Source of the DNA: Streptomyces sp. H27-H1
GTDB taxonomy: Bacteria; Actinomycetota; Actinomycetes; Streptomycetales; Streptomycetaceae
Assembly: GCF_026627445.1 (NCBI RefSeq)
Contig: NZ_JAPNLJ010000003.1
Coordinates: 254,822-318,821 of the forward strand
DNA: 64,000 bases
Reading direction: 5' to 3'
Numbering within the stretch: the stretch's first letter is position 1; each line of letters opens with the position of its first letter. The position numbers were made by a program, and so were the translations under genes. Positions 9,212-17,526 of this stretch are shown piece after piece. The notes below the pieces were generated by a model. That model had not been told where the DNA came from. It made no database searches and saw nothing but the letters and a program-made list of their open reading frames with translations.

Positions 9212-10669
9212 TCAGTGCCCGAAGTGGAACCAGTTGAGGTTCACGTAGTCGGCCGGCTGGCCGCTGGTGAAGGTCAGGTACACATCGTGCGTGCCGGTGA
9301 CCCCCGTGATGTTCGCCGGCACGGTCCGCCAGCTCTGCCAGCCTCCGGTTCCGGCCACGGCGAAGCTGCCGACCGGCGTGCTCGTCCGGCTGTCGAGCCG
9401 GACCTCGACGAGCCCGCTCACCCCGCCGGCCGCGCCGCCGGCCACGCGCCCGTAGAACTGTGTCGCGGCCGTGGGGCCGAAGTCGACGCCCTTGTACTGG
9501 GCCCAGTCGCCGTTGCCGATCGTGGTGAGGTCCTGGCCGCCGCCGGTGTCCGAGGTGGTCTCCTTGGCCGTGCCGGCCTGGCCGTCGTGGGACTCGGCCT
9601 GGATGGCGGCGTACGCGCCCCGGTTCCCGGGCGGGGGCGTGGTGGGCGGGGTCGTCGGAGGAGTTGTGGGCGGGGTGGTGGGCGGGGTGGTCGGGGGAGT
9701 GCTCGGCGGGGCCGTGCCGCCGGTGGACCGCAGTACGGAGACGTAGTCGACCACCATCGAGTAGCCGGGCTGGGTTCCGGCGTCGGGACCGCCGCCGAAG
9801 GCCTCCGGGAACTCGCCGCCCATGGCGACGTTCAGGATGATGAAGTAGCCGTGGTTCGTCGCGTTGGTCCAGGTGGCGGGGTCCACCTGGCTGGCGCGCA
9901 CGGTGTGGAAGTTGACCCCGTCGAGGTAGAAGCGCATCTCTTCCACGGCGGTGGAGCGGTCCCACTCCACCGCATAGGTGTGGAAGCCGCCCTGGCAGGT
10001 GGCGCCGGTGCAGACGGTCTGGCCGCCGATGCCCGACTTCTCGTTGCACGGGCCGCCGGGGCTCGTGCCGCAGTGCATCGTGGCCCAGAGGTTGTTGATG
10101 CCCTGGACGTTCTCCATGATGTCGAGCTCACCGACGCCCGGCCAGTTCCACCAGTTGCCGCGGTAGGGCGCCCCCAGCATCCAGAACGCCGGCCAGTAGC
10201 CCTTGGCCGCGGCACCCGTGACGTCGGGCATCCGGATACGGGCCTCCGTGCGCAGCTTCCCGCCCGCAGGGGGCTGGAAGTCGGAGCGTTTGGTCTCGAT
10301 CCGCCCGGAGGTCCAGTTGCCGGCGGAGTCCCGCCTCGGGGTGATGCGGAGGTTCCCCGCGCCGTCGAGGGAGACGTTGGCGGTGTCCGCCGTCATCGTC
10401 TCGACCTCGCCGGTGCCGAAACCGTCGGGGCCGCCGGGGTAGCTCCTGCCGGTGGTGTACTGCCAGTCGGCGGTGTCGACCCCGGAGCCGGCGGCCCCGT
10501 CGAACTCGTCCAGGAAGACCTGGGACCAGCCCGTCGGGACCGGTGGGGCGGCGGCGTTGGCGGGGAGGGTGACGACCGCGGCGGCCGCGGCCGCCACCGC
10601 CATGGTGCTCAGCGCGGCGATGACGGCCCGCCGGGCGGACCGGCGTCTTCTTCCGGATGTCAGGCGCAT
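9212..10669 (-). CDS. Secreted GH16 endo-beta-glucanase with C-terminal CBM6
   Basis: A 485-aa secreted enzyme predicted to cut beta-1,3 (laminarin-like) glucans. A signal peptide with an arginine-rich start is cleaved near residue 39 (ANA). The GH16 domain spans about 45-315, with the catalytic motif GELDIMENVQG (Glu181, Asp183, Glu186). A Pro-Thr linker of repeated TTPP units (about 324-346) leads to a carbohydrate-binding module 6 (about 355-485, start YAAIQAESHDGQ). It stands alone after the LacI gene but carries the same operator, so it would supply oligosaccharides to the importer. Laminarinase versus other GH16 specificity cannot be settled by eye. Confidence 0.93.
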   Translation of the reverse strand: MRLTSGRRRRSARRAVIAALSTMAVAAAAAAVVTLPANAAAPPVPTGWSQVFLDEFDGAAGSGVDTADWQYTTGRSYPGGPDGFGTGEVETMTADTANVSLDGAGNLRITPRRDSAGNWTSGRIETKRSDFQPPAGGKLRTEARIRMPDVTGAAAKGYWPAFWMLGAPYRGNWWNWPGVGELDIMENVQGINNLWATMHCGTSPGGPCNEKSGIGGQTVCTGATCQGGFHTYAVEWDRSTAVEEMRFYLDGVNFHTVRASQVDPATWTNATNHGYFIILNVAMGGEFPEAFGGGPDAGTQPGYSMVVDYVSVLRSTGGTAPPSTPPTTPPTTPPTTPPTTPPTTPPPGNRGAYAAIQAESHDGQAGTAKETTSDTGGGQDLTTIGNGDWAQYKGVDFGPTAATQFYGRVAGGAAGGVSGLVEVRLDSRTSTPVGSFAVAGTGGWQSWRTVPANITGVTGTHDVYLTFTSGQPADYVNLNWFHFGH

Positions 10670-10720
10670 GGGTGCCCTCTCTGAGGCGGTGTGGGGGGAG
10701 GAGTGCCAGGACGAGAGAGC

Positions 10721-10738
10721 CTTGAGAGCGCTCTCAAG
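10721..10738. promoter_or_regulatory. LacI-type operator before the GH16 gene
   Basis: The perfect 18-bp palindrome cttgagagcgctctcaag contains the 14-bp core found upstream of the importer operon. It lies 52 bases before the GH16 start, in the 311-base gap shared with the divergent protease gene. The rest of that gap (10739-10980) holds only the protease promoter region. Confidence 0.85.
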
Positions 10739-10929
10739 CCCTGCCGATGGCCACTGTGCTCCCCGCCTCCGGGGCCGTCAAGGGATGGCGTCGGGAAAGC
10801 CTCCGCGCCCCGGCTCCTCGCTTATCGGCCCCCGGGGCGGTGCCGCAAGCTTGATTACGGCCGTTCCCCTGGAGCCCCGAACTGGTATGGCGCTCTTGTG
10901 AGTTGGGCTCGCGCCTCTAACAATGCGCA

Positions 10930-10961
10930 TGACAACCGAAAGATCTTCGGTCGCATTGTCA
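10930..10961. promoter_or_regulatory. Interrupted dyad in the leader of the protease gene
   Basis: Outer arms tgacaa and ttgtca enclose inner arms ccgaa and ttcgg, ending 19 bases before the protease start. It could be an operator or an mRNA hairpin. A loose promoter (ttgtga at 10896, taacaa at 10918, 16-base spacing) lies just upstream and would place this dyad at the transcript start. Confidence 0.4.
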
Positions 10962-10980
10962 CCCAGAGGGGAACCCCCAC

Positions 10981-11817
10981 ATGAACAAGCCTCTCGCCGG
11001 CGCCGCGTTCGCTCTGCTCCTCACCGGAGCGGCGGCCTCGCCCGCCGTGGCCCAGGCACCCCGGGACACGGTCGCGCAGGCCGTCGCGGTCAACTTCGCC
11101 GGCACGGTCGCGCTCAGCAACTGCTCCGGCTCGGTCGTTCGCGTACCGAACTCGCTGCCGTCCGACCCCGCGCTCGTCCTGTCCAACGGCCACTGTCTGG
11201 AGTCCGGCATGCCGGCCGCCGGACAGGTCGTCAAGGACAAGGCGTCCAGCCGCTCCTTCTCGCTGCTGAACGCTTCGGGCTCGAAGGTCGCGACGCTGCG
11301 CGCGAGCAAGATCTCGTACGCCACGATGACCGACACCGACATCTCGATCTACCAGCTGACCAAGACCTACGCGCAGATCAGCAGCCAGTACGGCATCAAC
11401 GCACTCACCCTGAACGACGCCCACCCGGTACAGGGAACCGCGATCAAGGTGGTGTCCGGGTACTGGAAGCGAACGTACAGCTGCAACGTCGACGGGTTCG
11501 CCTACCGCCTCAAGGAGGGCGAGTGGACCTGGAAGGACTCCCTGCGCTACACCTCGTCCTGCAACACCATCGGCGGCACCTCCGGCTCGCCGGTGATCGA
11601 CACGACGACGGGCAAGGTCGTCGCCGTGAACAACACGGGCAACGAGGACGGCGAGAGCTGCACGATGAACAACCCGTGCGAGGTGAACGAGAGCGGCGCG
11701 GTGACGGTCCGGCAGGGCATCAACTACGCGCAGCAGACGTACATCATCGTCCCCTGCGTGGGCCCCGGTAACACGATCGACCTCACCCGGCCCGGCTGCA
11801 CGCTCCCGAAGCCGTAG
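10981..11817 (+). CDS. Secreted trypsin-like serine protease
   Basis: A 278-aa protein with a signal peptide (MNKPLAGAAFALLLTGAAAS, cleavage after AVA near 24) and a chymotrypsin-fold catalytic triad. The histidine is His71 in SNGHCL, the aspartate is in the TDTDISIYQL segment (about 118-120), and the serine is Ser201 in GGTSGSPV. Six cysteines suggest disulfides outside the cell. It resembles S1-family glutamyl-endopeptidase-like enzymes of Streptomyces, but the specificity is not evident. It stands alone, with a divergent GH16 gene on one side and a terminator on the other. Confidence 0.9.
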   Translation: MNKPLAGAAFALLLTGAAASPAVAQAPRDTVAQAVAVNFAGTVALSNCSGSVVRVPNSLPSDPALVLSNGHCLESGMPAAGQVVKDKASSRSFSLLNASGSKVATLRASKISYATMTDTDISIYQLTKTYAQISSQYGINALTLNDAHPVQGTAIKVVSGYWKRTYSCNVDGFAYRLKEGEWTWKDSLRYTSSCNTIGGTSGSPVIDTTTGKVVAVNNTGNEDGESCTMNNPCEVNESGAVTVRQGINYAQQTYIIVPCVGPGNTIDLTRPGCTLPKP

Positions 11818-11823
11818 CGAACG

Positions 11824-11860
11824 CGTCGGGGCCCGCCCGGAATCCGGACGGGCCCCGACG
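11824..11860. terminator. Bidirectional terminator between protease and RDD genes
   Basis: An 18-base arm pairs with its complement with a single G-U exception and a 1-base centre. It lies 7 bases after the protease stop and 11 bases from the stop of the convergent RDD gene, so it can serve both. Confidence 0.8.
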
Positions 11861-11870
11861 TCGGGTCAGG

Positions 11871-12491
11871 TCAGCCCTTGGGCACGACGATGACGACGGT
11901 GTTGCACACCTTGTCGGCGAAGGTCTGCTTCTTCTCGTCCCACAGCGGCCACAGGAAGCCGATGTAGCAGGCGATGCCGTCCAGGAAGTGCGCCAGCCTG
12001 CGCACGAAGGCCATGCCGAAGCCGAGGGTGCTTCCGTCGGCCTCGCGGCGCACGCTGATCCCGACGACCTTCTTGCCGATCGTCTGGCCGGTCGAGCCTT
12101 CCTTGTAGAGCTGGAAGATGGCCATGCCGAAGGCGTAGAGCACGCCGATCAGGAAGAAGAAGCCGGGCCCGGAGGCTCCGGCGTCGTCGCTCATGGCGAG
12201 GTCGATGAAGCCCAGGGCGTACATCGGGACCACGTTGATCAGGCCGTCCAGGAGGGTCGCACCGAAGCGCAGACCCCAGTGCGCCAGCGGCGGCATTCCG
12301 GCGCCAGGCATGCCCGGCATCCCGGCCGGCGGGTACGCGCCGTACGGCTGCTGCTGGGGAACGCCCATCGGCGGCTGCTGCGGGTAGCCGTACTGCGGGG
12401 GGACGCCCTGCGGCGCCTGCTGCGGGTAGCCGGGCTGACCCTGCGGGGGCTGCTGCTGGCCGTAGGGGTTGTTCGGGTCGCCGAAGCTCAT
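11871..12491 (-). CDS. RDD-family membrane protein with Gln/Pro-rich N-terminus
   Basis: A 206-aa protein with an N-terminal 65-residue tail rich in Gly, Pro, Gln and Tyr (FGDPNNPYGQQQPPQGQPGY), common in Streptomyces membrane proteins. An RDD domain follows (LRFGATLLDGLINVVPMYAL onward, three hydrophobic segments; GQTIGKKVVGISV is the usual RDD core). RDD proteins are small membrane proteins of mostly unknown function, some linked to ion transport. It appears monocistronic. The 284 bases upstream hold its promoter and the terminator of the FAS1 gene. Confidence 0.88.
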   Translation of the reverse strand: MSFGDPNNPYGQQQPPQGQPGYPQQAPQGVPPQYGYPQQPPMGVPQQQPYGAYPPAGMPGMPGAGMPPLAHWGLRFGATLLDGLINVVPMYALGFIDLAMSDDAGASGPGFFFLIGVLYAFGMAIFQLYKEGSTGQTIGKKVVGISVRREADGSTLGFGMAFVRRLAHFLDGIACYIGFLWPLWDEKKQTFADKVCNTVVIVVPKG

Positions 12492-12672
12492 GGCGAAGTC
12501 TCTCCAGGGGTGTGGCGGGGACGAACGGTCCGCGCGGAGGGACGTCGTGAAAAGAGCGGTTTGCCCCCTGCGCAGCCGCGAACTTGCGGGGCCATCGTGT
12601 TAGTAACATCGGCCACTTGTCCAATCCGTGGTCACATGAGCCGACCAAGTGACGGACCGGGGAACACAGCAT

Positions 12673-12707
12673 GGAGTCCCGGACCCTGAGGACGGGTCCG
12701 GGACTCC
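12673..12707 (-). terminator. Terminator downstream of the FAS1 lipoprotein gene
   Basis: A perfect 14-bp stem (ggagtcccggaccc and its complement) with a 7-base loop lies 69 bases after the FAS1 stop on the minus strand, in the gap before the RDD gene. Confidence 0.75.
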
Positions 12708-12775
12708 CGGGGCCACTTCGCTGACCGCTTCTACAACGACCGGCGCCCCTGGGGGTCACCGGTAGGGCGGCAGTG

Positions 12776-13429
12776 CTACTTCGGCATCAGGACGGTGTCC
12801 ACGATGTAGACGGTGGCGTTCGCGGTCGGGACGTTGCCACAGACCACGTTGGACGTGCCGTTGACCTTGTAGGACTCGCCCGAGCCGGCGGTGGTCACCT
12901 TTCCGGTCTCCAGCGTGGCGAAGGAGCCGTTCTCCAGCTGCTTCGGCGTCAGCTTCTCGCCGACCACGTGGTACGTGAGGATCTTGGTCAGCGTGGCCTT
13001 GTCGGCGAGGACCTTGTCGAGGTCGGCCTTCGGGATCTTGGCGAAGGCGTCGTTGGTCGGCGCGAACACCGTGATGTCCTTGGCGTTGTTGAGCGTGTCG
13101 ACGAGTCCGGCCTGCTTGACGGCCGCCACCAGGGTGGACAGAGCCGGGTTGTTGGACGCGGCGGTCGCGACCGGGTCCTTGGCCATGCCGTCGAAGCTGC
13201 CCGCGCCCTCCTTCGGCACACCGGAGCAGGCCGGGCCGAAGGGGCTGTCCATCGTCATCGCCCCCGAGGCGTCCGATGCGGGGGAGGAGGCGGCCGTACT
13301 CGCGTCGGCGGAAGGACCGGCTGCGGTGTCCTTGGCGGAGTCGGAGTCGGAGCAGGCGGTCAGCGCGAAGGGCAGTACGGCGGCCGTGGCGAGGGCGAGG
13401 GCGGTACGACGGAAACGAAGGTTGTTCAT
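12776..13429 (-). CDS. FAS1 (fasciclin) domain lipoprotein
   Basis: A 217-aa exported lipoprotein with lipobox LTAC (Cys26), an acidic Ser/Asp/Ala-rich spacer, and one FAS1 domain (about 85-217) with the usual H-box-like segments (VAAVKQAGLVDTLNNAKDIT, VFAPTNDAFAKIP, LTYHVVGEKL). FAS1 domains mediate adhesion or protein contacts outside the cell. It lies downstream of a membrane molybdopterin oxidoreductase and near sigK-rskA. In mycobacteria the FAS1 proteins MPT70/MPT83 are SigK targets, so SigK control here is a reasonable inference. The leader contains a CTTCC-type tandem repeat (13461-13482). Confidence 0.93.
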   Translation of the reverse strand: MNNLRFRRTALALATAAVLPFALTACSDSDSAKDTAAGPSADASTAASSPASDASGAMTMDSPFGPACSGVPKEGAGSFDGMAKDPVATAASNNPALSTLVAAVKQAGLVDTLNNAKDITVFAPTNDAFAKIPKADLDKVLADKATLTKILTYHVVGEKLTPKQLENGSFATLETGKVTTAGSGESYKVNGTSNVVCGNVPTANATVYIVDTVLMPK

Positions 13430-13460
13430 TGTGTTCTCCAGAGAATGCTTGGGTGGAAAT

Positions 13461-13482
13461 AGGAAGGAAGGAAGGAAGAAAG
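13461..13482. repeat. Purine-rich GGAA tandem repeat in the FAS1 leader
   Basis: Four to five copies of the tetramer ggaa on the plus strand (pyrimidine-rich on the coding strand) lie 32-53 bases upstream of the FAS1 start, in an unusually AT-rich stretch for this genome. Probably promoter or leader DNA; function unknown. Confidence 0.6.
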
Positions 13483-13545
13483 TTTGTGAAATGTAATGAA
13501 CCGGCTGAATTGGTGTGAATCAGCTGTCGGTTCGGTCAGGTTCGG

Positions 13546-15228
13546 TCAGCCGGCGGTGACGAAGACGCTGTGCCGGCCGCTCGCACCGTCCGGGATGGTG
13601 CGGGCCCGCAGTTCGGTCTGGACCTCACCCCGGCCGTCCGTGGCACGGACGGTCAGCCGGTGACCGCCGGGCGTGGCCTTCCAGTCGAAGGACCACTGGC
13701 GCCAGGTGTCGGTGGTGGCCTGCGCCGCGAGCGAGGCCTCCTGCCACGGCCCGTCGTCGACCTGGATCTCGACCCGCTCGATGCCGCGGTGCTGGGCCCA
13801 CGCCACCCCTGCCACCATCACGGTCCCGGCCGAGGTCCGGGCGAAGGGCTTGGGGGTGTCGATCCGGGCCTGCGTCTTGATCGGAGCCCGGCGCGCCCAG
13901 CCGCGCTTGACCCAGTACGGGTCGTAGGCGTCGAAGGTCGTGAGCTCGATCTCCCGGATCCACTTGCAGGCGGAGACGTAGCCGTAGAGACCGGGTACGA
14001 GCATCCGGACCGGGAAACCGTGCTCGAAGGGGAGCGGCTCGCCGTTCATGGCGACGGCCAGCATCGCGTCCCGGCCGTCCATGACCTCCTCCACCGGGGT
14101 GCCCAGCGTCATCGCGTCCACGGAACGCGCGATCAGCTGGTCGGCCCGGCCGCCGCGCGACGGCGGTTGGACACCCGCCTCCCGCAACAGGTCCGACAGG
14201 CGTACGCCGAGCCAGCGCGCGGAGCCCGCGTACGGGCCACCGACCTCGTTGGACACACAGGTCAGCGTGATGTCCCGTTCGATCAGCGGGCGTTGGAGGA
14301 GTTCGGCGAAGGAGTAGGAGCGCGGGCGGGAGACGCCCTTGCCGTGGATGCGCAGGCTCCAGGTGTCCGCGTCCACCTTGGGGACCACGAGAGCGGTGTC
14401 GACGCGGTAGAACTCCTTGTTCGGTGTGGTGAAGGCGCTGACCCCGGGGATCCGCAGGCTCGCTCCGGCCGGGATCGGCGGGGCCGGAGAGTCGGGCGTG
14501 GGCAGTCGTACGGCGGCTCGGGACGCCGCGGCGCCCTGGGCGCGCCGGCCGGTCAGGGCCCGGCCGAGGGCGCCCGCGCCGGTGGAGACGAGGGCTGTGA
14601 CGCCTGCCGCGAGGAGGAAGCCCCGCCGGTTCCAGGCGGCGGGCGGGCTGTGGTCCGGGGCTCCCGCGCCGGTTCCAGTACCGGTACCGGCGCGGCTTTC
14701 GATGCCGATCGGGGAACCCTCCGCGGTGCTCGCAGCGGTGTCGTCCCCGCTCGAGGGCCGGGCAACCGGGCCGCCCAACTTCCCCACCAGCAGGTACAGC
14801 ACCATCGCCCCGGCCGCTGCCCCCACGAGCGAGGGCAGCACGTCCGCCGGACCGGCCGCGTCGGGCCGCCCGAGGGCCGCCGCAGCGCCGAGGGCGCCGA
14901 AGACCAGTACGCCCGCCGCACCCGTACGGCGGTGGCGCAGGGCGAACATCCCCAGCAGAGCCGCCAGGAGGCCGACGGTCGCGAGGATGCCGAGCTGGAG
15001 GACCAGCTTGTCGTTCTCGCCGAAGGTCCGGATGGCGAAGTCCTTGAGGGCCGCCGGAGTGCGGTCGATGGCCGCCCCGCCGATCACCGTGACCGGTCCG
15101 GCCTGAGGCCGGACCAGGGACGCGGTCAGCTCGGCGGCGGCCAGTGCCGCGAATCCCGCCAGCAGGCCGCTCGCCGCGGCGAGAGCGCCGCGCTCGACTG
15201 TCCTTCGGTTGATGCTCACGACCCTCAT
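13546..15228 (-). CDS. Membrane-anchored sulfite oxidase-family molybdopterin oxidoreductase
   Basis: A 560-aa protein in two parts. The N-terminal 225 residues hold about five hydrophobic segments (near 14-34, 76-97, 103-121, 132-150, 203-222), the last preceded by a twin-arginine motif NRRGFLLAAG. The C-terminal part (about 255-560) is a sulfite-oxidase-like molybdopterin domain with the cofactor cysteine Cys324 in TLTCVSNEVGG, followed by a Mo-co dimerisation domain (IKTQARIDTPKPFA onward). It likely catalyses an oxygen-atom transfer outside the membrane; the substrate is unknown. ATG 15228 is used; GTG 15219, preceded by gaggg, is an alternative. It is followed by the FAS1 lipoprotein gene. 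Confidence 0.92.
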   Translation of the reverse strand: MRVVSINRRTVERGALAAASGLLAGFAALAAAELTASLVRPQAGPVTVIGGAAIDRTPAALKDFAIRTFGENDKLVLQLGILATVGLLAALLGMFALRHRRTGAAGVLVFGALGAAAALGRPDAAGPADVLPSLVGAAAGAMVLYLLVGKLGGPVARPSSGDDTAASTAEGSPIGIESRAGTGTGTGAGAPDHSPPAAWNRRGFLLAAGVTALVSTGAGALGRALTGRRAQGAAASRAAVRLPTPDSPAPPIPAGASLRIPGVSAFTTPNKEFYRVDTALVVPKVDADTWSLRIHGKGVSRPRSYSFAELLQRPLIERDITLTCVSNEVGGPYAGSARWLGVRLSDLLREAGVQPPSRGGRADQLIARSVDAMTLGTPVEEVMDGRDAMLAVAMNGEPLPFEHGFPVRMLVPGLYGYVSACKWIREIELTTFDAYDPYWVKRGWARRAPIKTQARIDTPKPFARTSAGTVMVAGVAWAQHRGIERVEIQVDDGPWQEASLAAQATTDTWRQWSFDWKATPGGHRLTVRATDGRGEVQTELRARTIPDGASGRHSVFVTAG

Positions 15229-15477
15229 TCGGCGCGGGATGCCTGCCGGATGGGTCGGTCATCCGATCAAGTGAAGATCCGTCGGTGTGTTGACCCCTGT
15301 GCGCCGACCTTTGCGGGTCGGCCTTCGCGTACGGGCCTTCGCGTACGGGCCTTTGTGCGGGCCGTACGGCTTGCCCGTACGCGGGCGGCGGCGCCGACAG
15401 CTGCCGCCCGCGCGGGGCCTGCGGGACCCGGCGGCGCTCAGGAGCGGTGTCACACTCCCCGCCGGCCCGGAGGACCA

Positions 15478-15514
15478 CCGGCCCGCCGCCGCCCGGTGAC
15501 CGGCGGCGGGCCGG
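15478..15514 (-). terminator. Terminator downstream of the chaplin gene
   Basis: A perfect 13-bp GC stem with an 11-base loop starts 23 bases after the chaplin stop codon on the minus strand. The remaining gap to the oxidoreductase start (15229-15477) shows only short repeats of the type cgtacgggccttcg and no gene. Confidence 0.75.
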
Positions 15515-15536
15515 AGACCATGGCCCGGGTGGACCG

Positions 15537-15776
15537 TCAGGCGTTGACGCAGGTGTTGCCGAAGGCGGGGTTGAGCAGCCCGATCACGCTGATCGAGTTG
15601 CCGCACGCGTTGATCGGGATGTGGATGGGGATCTGGATCAGGTTGCCCGAGCCGACCCCCGGGGAGTAGGCGGCGACGCCCTGGGCTCCGGCGTCGGCCG
15701 AGGCCGCAGAGGCCCCGCCTACGAGAAGGGCGCCCGAGGCGAGGGCGAGTACGGCACTCTTGAGGACACGCGACAC
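15537..15776 (-). CDS. Short chaplin (hydrophobic aerial-hypha surface protein)
   Basis: A 79-aa secreted protein. The signal peptide ends near residue 27 (ASA) and is followed by one chaplin domain with the two conserved cysteines Cys58 and Cys76 (NACGNSISVIGLLNPAFGN, then TCVNA). There is no LPXTG sorting signal, so it belongs to the short chaplins (ChpD-H type), which self-assemble into amyloid films on aerial hyphae and spores. The GTG start at 15776 has an aaggag RBS. It is divergent from sigK. Confidence 0.94.
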   Translation of the reverse strand: MSRVLKSAVLALASGALLVGGASAASADAGAQGVAAYSPGVGSGNLIQIPIHIPINACGNSISVIGLLNPAFGNTCVNA

Positions 15777-16138
15777 GACAGATCTCCTTGCTGGCTGTGC
15801 GGCGGCGTGCTCCGGGACACCATCGGCCCCGCGGCCCGCCGTGCGGCCCTGCGATGGGCCCGCAGCCCTCCTTCGCCCCGGACCCCCGCCGCGGTTTGGT
15901 CCCGGGGTGCCGATTCCCCCGAACGAGTGTCTTTTCGCGTGTACGTCGGCCAATCCGGTCTCGGACCCGCTCCGAAGAGAGGGTGAGACAGCAAGGAACC
16001 GGCGCGCACCGCAACCTCGCCGGACGAGCACGGGTGCGCCTGCCACGAAGGATCGTTCATGCGATGGATGGACCGGCGAGAACCCCTCTCGGCTCCGGCG
16101 TGCCCGCCCGGGCCCGGCCGTACACGGGGGCCGCTCAG

Positions 16139-16756
16139 GTGAACCCCGAGGAGCTGCGCTTCCCCGGACCGGGCCCCGGCGGCGGCCCCGCCCGCGGTCC
16201 CGGATCGGCCGCGGCCGAACTCGCGGAGCTGATGGCGCGCGTCGCGCAGGGAGACCAGGACGCCTTCTCCGCGCTGTACGACGCCGTGGCCGGAACCGTC
16301 TTCGGCATCGCGGTCAAGGTCGTGCGCGACCGCGCGCAGTCGGAGGAGGTCGCCCAGGAGGTGATGATCGACGTGTGGCGCCAGGCCGCCCGCTTCCGCC
16401 CCGACCAGGGGAGCGTCATGGCCTGGGTGGGCACGATCGCCCATCGCCGGGCGGTCGACCGGGTCCGCTCCGCCCAGGCCTCGGCCACCCGTGAGCACGA
16501 CGTGGGTGTACGCGGCCAGGAGCGGCCCTTCGACGAGGTGAGCGAACAGGTGGAGAACCGCCTGGAGCGCGACCAGGTCAAACGCTGCCTGCGCCGGCTG
16601 ACCGAGCTCCAGCGCCAGGCCGTCACCCTCGCTTACTACCAGGGGCTGACCTACCGTGAGGTGGCCGAGACCCTCCAGACCCCTCTTCCCACGATCAAGA
16701 CCCGGATGCGCGACGGACTGATCCGCCTGCGTGACTGCATGGGGGTGACCACGTGA
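16139..16756 (+). CDS. sigK: ECF RNA polymerase sigma factor SigK
   Basis: An extracytoplasmic-function sigma factor of about 205 aa from the GTG at 16139. Region 2 (FSALYDAVAGTVFGIAVKVV to WVGTIAHRRAVDRVRSAQAS) and region 4 (LTELQRQAVTLAYYQGLTYR, then EVAETLQTPLPTIKTRMRDG) are complete. The start is uncertain: ATG 16064 would add a Pro/Arg-rich 25-residue extension and has only a distant gaagga. The GTGA overlap with the anti-sigma gene and its RskA-type partner identify it as SigK-like. Likely targets are the nearby FAS1 and oxidoreductase genes (inference). Confidence 0.88.
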   Translation: MNPEELRFPGPGPGGGPARGPGSAAAELAELMARVAQGDQDAFSALYDAVAGTVFGIAVKVVRDRAQSEEVAQEVMIDVWRQAARFRPDQGSVMAWVGTIAHRRAVDRVRSAQASATREHDVGVRGQERPFDEVSEQVENRLERDQVKRCLRRLTELQRQAVTLAYYQGLTYREVAETLQTPLPTIKTRMRDGLIRLRDCMGVTT

Positions 16757-17499
16757 AGCACGACGAAGAACTGCACACCCTCACCGCGGCCTACGTACTC
16801 GACGCGCTCGAACCGGGCGAACAGGAGGCGTTCTCGCGGCACTTGACCCGGTGCGCGCCGTGCTCCGGGGACGTCGCGGAGTTCTCCGCCGCGGCCGGCC
16901 GGCTGGCAGCCGCCGTAGCCGTAGTGCCCCCGCCGCACCTGAAGACGGCGGTCCTCGCCCGCATCGAGACCGTCCGCCAGGAGCCCCCGCGGGTCGGCGT
17001 CCGGCGGGCGGCCGGATTCCTGGACCGGCTCCCGCGCAGGACCGGCGCCTTCGTCGTCGCCGCTTCCCTCGTCGGGGCGGCCCTCTTCGGCGGCGCCGCG
17101 CTCTACGAGACCCGGCAGGCGGAGCAGGCCCGGCAAGAGGCCCGGCAGGCCGAGGCGCGGAGCCAGGAGGTGCGGGCCGTGGTCACGGCCCCGGACGCCC
17201 GTACCGTCCACGGCCGCACCAGCAGCGGAGCCGGCGCTACCGTGATCACCTCCCAGGCCCGGGACAAGGCGGTGTTCCTCACCGACCGGCTGCCGGCCCC
17301 CGGGGCGGGCCACACGTACCAGCTCTGGCTCGCCCACGGCGACACGATGCGCCCGGCCGGTTTCCTCACCGGTGACGGGGCGGCCGTCCTGGACGGAGAC
17401 CTCGGCACGGCCACGGCGGTCGGCCTGACCCTGGAGCCCGCCGGGGGATCGGCGCAGCCGACGACCAGCCCCCTGCTCCTGCTCGCCCTCCCGGCGTAG
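16753..17499 (+). CDS. rskA: Anti-sigma-K factor RskA
   Basis: A 248-aa single-pass membrane anti-sigma factor. The N-terminal cytoplasmic domain has the ZAS-like motif His30, Cys34, Cys37 (SRHLTRCAPCSGD), a membrane segment lies near 97-117, and the extracellular RskA domain contains QLWLAHGDTMRPAGFL. It binds and inhibits SigK until regulated proteolysis releases the factor (family knowledge). A short charged repeat (RQAEQARQEARQAEAR) follows the membrane helix. The start overlaps the sigK stop, so the pair is co-translated. Confidence 0.93.
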   Translation: MKHDEELHTLTAAYVLDALEPGEQEAFSRHLTRCAPCSGDVAEFSAAAGRLAAAVAVVPPPHLKTAVLARIETVRQEPPRVGVRRAAGFLDRLPRRTGAFVVAASLVGAALFGGAALYETRQAEQARQEARQAEARSQEVRAVVTAPDARTVHGRTSSGAGATVITSQARDKAVFLTDRLPAPGAGHTYQLWLAHGDTMRPAGFLTGDGAAVLDGDLGTATAVGLTLEPAGGSAQPTTSPLLLLALPA

Positions 17500-17526
17500 C
17501 ACGTACGGCAGACCCGGGCGGGTGAC

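Noticed and set aside
15537..15776. Chaplin as part of the SigK regulon by position
   Set aside because: Proximity only; no shared promoter element could be recognised, so it is not claimed as a target.
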